Source: Chitinophagaceae bacterium (GTDB lineage: Bacteria > Bacteroidota > Bacteroidia > Chitinophagales > Chitinophagaceae). Taken from it: a stretch of DNA of 8,603 bases. The stretch's first letter is position 1. Each line of letters begins with the position of its first letter. The notes beneath the pieces were generated by a model that was not told where the DNA came from, made no database searches, and was given only the letters and a program-made list of their open reading frames with translations. This document shows positions 6,657 through 8,603 of the stretch, one piece after another. Location: positions 1-8,603 of the forward strand of contig JAEUVW010000382.1 in the NCBI GenBank assembly GCA_016786525.1, in the 5' to 3' direction. The position numbers and the translations under genes were made by a program.

Positions 6657-8081
6657 ATGAAAAAATACCTTATTGTACTTAGCATTCTCGTTTTGACACT
6701 TAACTGCGTTGCGCAGCAATATCTATATCATCCTGCAAAGGTTTCTGCACTCACAAAAAAAATCGTCAAAAAAATTGAAACGGAAAAAAATATGTTATTG
6801 GGGAGTGCCGTTGGCTATGGAGGCGTCCGGCCAAAACAATTCGACAACTTTAATGAATTAGAAAAAACAGCTCATAAGGAGGAACTTCTTGAACTAATCA
6901 ATCACCCCAATGGTGTCGTACGGTGCTATTCCTTTTGGGCGATCACTCACGATTCTACTATAAACCTACTCCCTATAATTCTTGAACACATTAATGACAC
7001 TACAAATGTGGCTACACAATTTGGTTGTATAATAAGCGATCAAAAAGCAGGAGACTTTTTTATAGATCTTGTGACGCCAGAACTTGTAGATCTAGACTCT
7101 AAAAAGCTTGATAGCGTACAATTAACAATAGTAGACAGTGTGCTTATTTATACACCGAATAAGCTCTACGCAAAAAATAAGGCAATCCTGGGCGCTAACA
7201 CTACAGAAGGACTTTATGAGCGCTTAAGGGATTTGGCAGTAAAAGATAAAAATCAATCGGCTTTGGTACCATTAGCGAAGTATAGAAAGGAACAGGACAT
7301 TCCAATAATTCTAAAAAACAATGACGCTAACGACGGGCAGCTTTATACTTACAAAGCGATCTGTGAATTTCCGCATCAAACTTTTTTTCCGTTCCTTAAA
7401 GAAAGTGTATACGCAACTTTCGGGGATGACCATTTCAGTAATGAATGGCAGGCCTTGTACGACGCTATTGCCGGCTTCAAAAACCAGCAGGCCCTTCAGG
7501 TATTAAAAGCCCCTTTTACACAAATTAAGCACGAAAGTATAAAGCGGTATCATATTGACTTTATATTCAACTCACTGCAGAAATATTATACTCCGATTTA
7601 TGACACTCTCCTATGGGAAATTTGGGAGAAAGAAAAAAAGATCAACCCGGAGGCGTATCAGCTGCTTTATTCAAAAAATCCCAATCGGGCACTTACACTT
7701 ACTTTGGAGTCAGTTCAAAATATGTATTTTTCTTCTACATTATTGGAGATGATGCTTGATACTTTAATTGCCCACAATACAGCGGTCGGTATTAAACTAA
7801 TCAATCAAAATCTTCTAGAAGCAGATGTTTTCCAATTCCCATCATTTGCAGACAAAGCATCAAAACTAAAGGATATCTCATTTGTCAATTCCTTCTTTAT
7901 CAGGCTTGAAACAGAATCAAATCCTCATGTTTATCTTAAAATTGTTGCGATACTACTTGGTTTTGGCGACAATAACATCAATTCCCGGATTATTGAAGTC
8001 TCAAAAAGAAATACAAACCTGAGGGAAGGCTGGGGCGGAGAAAAGTTTTCGCAATTGCTGGTGGATTATAACCTGCATTGA
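6657..8081 (+). CDS. AT-rich secreted protein of unknown function, possibly HEAT-like helical repeats
   Basis: I do not recognise this 474-residue protein by name. A Sec signal peptide is clear (MKKYLIVLSILVLTLNCVA, cleavage near VAQ-Q at 20/21). The LTLNC stretch is not a proper lipobox because Asn precedes Cys. The mature part is mostly helical and rich in Lys, Asn and Leu. Residues about 73-112 (HKEELLELINHPNGVVRCYSFWAI, then LLPIILEHIND) resemble a HEAT-type helix pair, and similar hydrophobic helix patterns recur (about 262-285 and 360-390). A periplasmic or surface scaffold is only a guess. The gene is much poorer in GC than its neighbours: 22 of 60 bases at 7021-7080 against 31 of 60 at 5821-5880 in dpp11. 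It also uses more TTA, AAA and ATA codons, which suggests transfer or weak codon selection. A one-mismatch -7 box, TACGTTTA, lies at 6607-6614. The frame is intact with no sign of decay. Confidence 0.8.
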   Translation: MKKYLIVLSILVLTLNCVAQQYLYHPAKVSALTKKIVKKIETEKNMLLGSAVGYGGVRPKQFDNFNELEKTAHKEELLELINHPNGVVRCYSFWAITHDSTINLLPIILEHINDTTNVATQFGCIISDQKAGDFFIDLVTPELVDLDSKKLDSVQLTIVDSVLIYTPNKLYAKNKAILGANTTEGLYERLRDLAVKDKNQSALVPLAKYRKEQDIPIILKNNDANDGQLYTYKAICEFPHQTFFPFLKESVYATFGDDHFSNEWQALYDAIAGFKNQQALQVLKAPFTQIKHESIKRYHIDFIFNSLQKYYTPIYDTLLWEIWEKEKKINPEAYQLLYSKNPNRALTLTLESVQNMYFSSTLLEMMLDTLIAHNTAVGIKLINQNLLEADVFQFPSFADKASKLKDISFVNSFFIRLETESNPHVYLKIVAILLGFGDNNINSRIIEVSKRNTNLREGWGGEKFSQLLVDYNLH

Positions 8082-8121
8082 TTAAAGAAATTTTTACAAT
8101 AAACATTATTCACTTTCGTTT

Positions 8122-8129
8122 TACCTTTA
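8122..8129 (+). promoter_or_regulatory. Candidate -7 box (TACCTTTA) before the small lipoprotein
   Basis: TACCTTTA differs from TAnnTTTG only at the last base and lies 27 bases before the ATG at 8157, a spacing like that of the perfect boxes elsewhere in the window. The preceding gene ends at 8081 without an obvious terminator, so co-transcription is also possible. Confidence 0.3.
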
Positions 8130-8156
8130 TGATCTTCACCCCCTAAATTAAGATCA

Positions 8157-8447
8157 ATGAAAAAGATGCTCATCTGCTCGGCTGTGGCCTTGTTTGCCCT
8201 GACCGCCTGCAAAAAGGACACCGGCAAAAAGATGACGGTAGTCAAAGACTGCACCGGCAGCTACCTGCGCAGCGGGGGCAAGGATTACCATATCTGCAAT
8301 GAAAGCAAAGTCGCCTCTTTTGCCGACGGTAGTACGGTGATGGCCAGTTATAAGAAAGTAAGCGACTGCAAAGAGCAGGAAGGCAAGGTCATCTGTATGA
8401 TGTACCACGAAAATGAAGGCTGGATCGAGATCACAGGCATCCGCTAA
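8157..8447 (+). CDS. Small cysteine-containing lipoprotein of unknown function
   Basis: This is a 96-residue protein with a lipoprotein signal peptide: MKKMLICSAVALFALTAC, where LTAC is a good lipobox and C18 the lipidated residue. The mature part starts CKKDTGKK. It lacks the acidic run near the cysteine associated with surface export in several Bacteroidota, so a periplasm-facing location is more likely. The 78-residue mature chain has four further cysteines (C32, C47, C71, C80), which could form two disulfides. Its pattern VVKDCTGSYLR...DYHICN and VSDCKEQEGKVICMMYHENEGWIEI suggests a small beta-rich fold. I recognise no family. GC content is back to that of the core genes, unlike the gene upstream. 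Two hairpin arms downstream separate it from rplT on the other strand. Confidence 0.8.
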   Translation: MKKMLICSAVALFALTACKKDTGKKMTVVKDCTGSYLRSGGKDYHICNESKVASFADGSTVMASYKKVSDCKEQEGKVICMMYHENEGWIEITGIR

Positions 8448-8469
8448 GCGGCTGGCTTAGCCCCATAGA

Positions 8470-8502
8470 AAAAAGCCGGAGCATCGATGTTCCGGCTTTT
8501 TA
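8470..8502. terminator. Bidirectional terminator between the lipoprotein gene and rplT
   Basis: The arms AAAAAGCCGGAGCAT (8470-8484) and ATGTTCCGGCTTTTT (8487-8501) pair throughout with one G-T pair. A tract flanks one side and T tract the other. It sits 22 bases after the lipoprotein stop and about 20 bases past the rplT stop on the opposite strand, so it can end both convergent transcripts. Confidence 0.85.
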
Positions 8503-8521
8503 TATTCGGTAAAGTAAAAAA

Positions 8522-8602
8522 TTATTTTACTTCGGAGATCAGTTTTTTGAACGCATCAGGCTCATTCATAGCCAGGTCGGCCAGCACTTTGCGGTTCAGG
8601 TC
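8522..8602 (-). CDS. rplT: 50S ribosomal protein L20, C-terminal fragment
   Basis: Read on the minus strand, the last 81 bases before the TAA at 8524-8522 encode DLNRKVLADLAMNEPDAFKK followed by LISEVK and stop. This matches the conserved C-terminus of bacterial ribosomal protein L20 (NRKVLADLAxNxPxAF). L20 binds 23S rRNA early in assembly of the large subunit, and in many bacteria represses its own operon. Only 26 residues are in the window; the start lies to the right. In most bacteria rplT follows infC and rpmI, so those genes are expected just beyond the window. That expectation comes from general knowledge and is not visible here. Confidence 0.9.
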   Translation of the reverse strand, partial: DLNRKVLADLAMNEPDAFKKLISEVK

Positions 8603-8603
8603 G

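Noticed and set aside
6657..8447. Toxin-immunity or effector-inhibitor pair made of the AT-rich secreted protein and the small lipoprotein
   Set aside because: The order and secretion signals could suggest it, but no toxin motif is visible, the two genes differ in composition, and there are 75 bases and a separate promoter candidate between them.
1..8603. CRISPR array, tRNA or rRNA gene, insertion sequence, integrase or phage module
   Set aside because: Read on both strands, I found no regularly spaced direct repeats, tRNA-like cloverleaf, transposase motif or terminal inverted repeats beyond the terminators listed.

Overview
The window looks like ordinary core chromosome from a Bacteroidota bacterium, most likely of the Chitinophagaceae type. 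Four things point there: a gliding-motility/type IX secretion C-terminal domain protein, a family S46 dipeptidyl peptidase, a DUF4834-like small membrane protein, and several promoters matching the Bacteroidota -7 box TAnnTTTG just upstream of genes that lack clear Shine-Dalgarno sequences. No RNA gene, CRISPR array, insertion sequence, integrase or phage gene was seen, and no intergenic gap exceeds about 170 bases.

Layout from left to right. At the left edge (1-281, minus) is the start of a secreted, probably outer-membrane beta-barrel protein, cut by the window end. It diverges from a plus-strand run: a SUI1/eIF1-like (YciH) translation factor (448-789), a stand-alone C-terminal transketolase subunit (836-1798) and a 74-residue DUF4834-like membrane protein (1848-2072). 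Each of these three has its own perfect TAnnTTTG box. The run ends at a strong terminator. A second, bidirectional-looking hairpin serves the convergent minus-strand gene 2234-4261, a 675-residue secreted protein with a repeat-built propeller region, Ig/PKD-like modules and a CHU_C-type sorting domain. Divergent from it is dpp11 (4386-6551), a periplasmic Asp/Glu-type dipeptidyl peptidase with an intact catalytic triad, followed by a perfect terminator palindrome. Next come an AT-rich secreted protein of unknown function (6657-8081) and a small lipoprotein (8157-8447). The right edge (8522-8602, minus) holds the last 26 codons of ribosomal protein L20 (rplT), convergent with the lipoprotein across a shared hairpin.

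The genes do not form one pathway. They mix translation (YciH-like, L20), central carbon metabolism (transketolase half) and cell-envelope or secreted functions (beta-barrel, type IX cargo, DPP11, lipoprotein). I see no convincing new multi-gene system. The items most worth a second look are the propeller apparently inserted inside a PKD-like domain, the orphan transketolase half, the compositionally distinct gene at 6657-8081, and the DUF4834-like gene whose promoter lies almost on its start codon.
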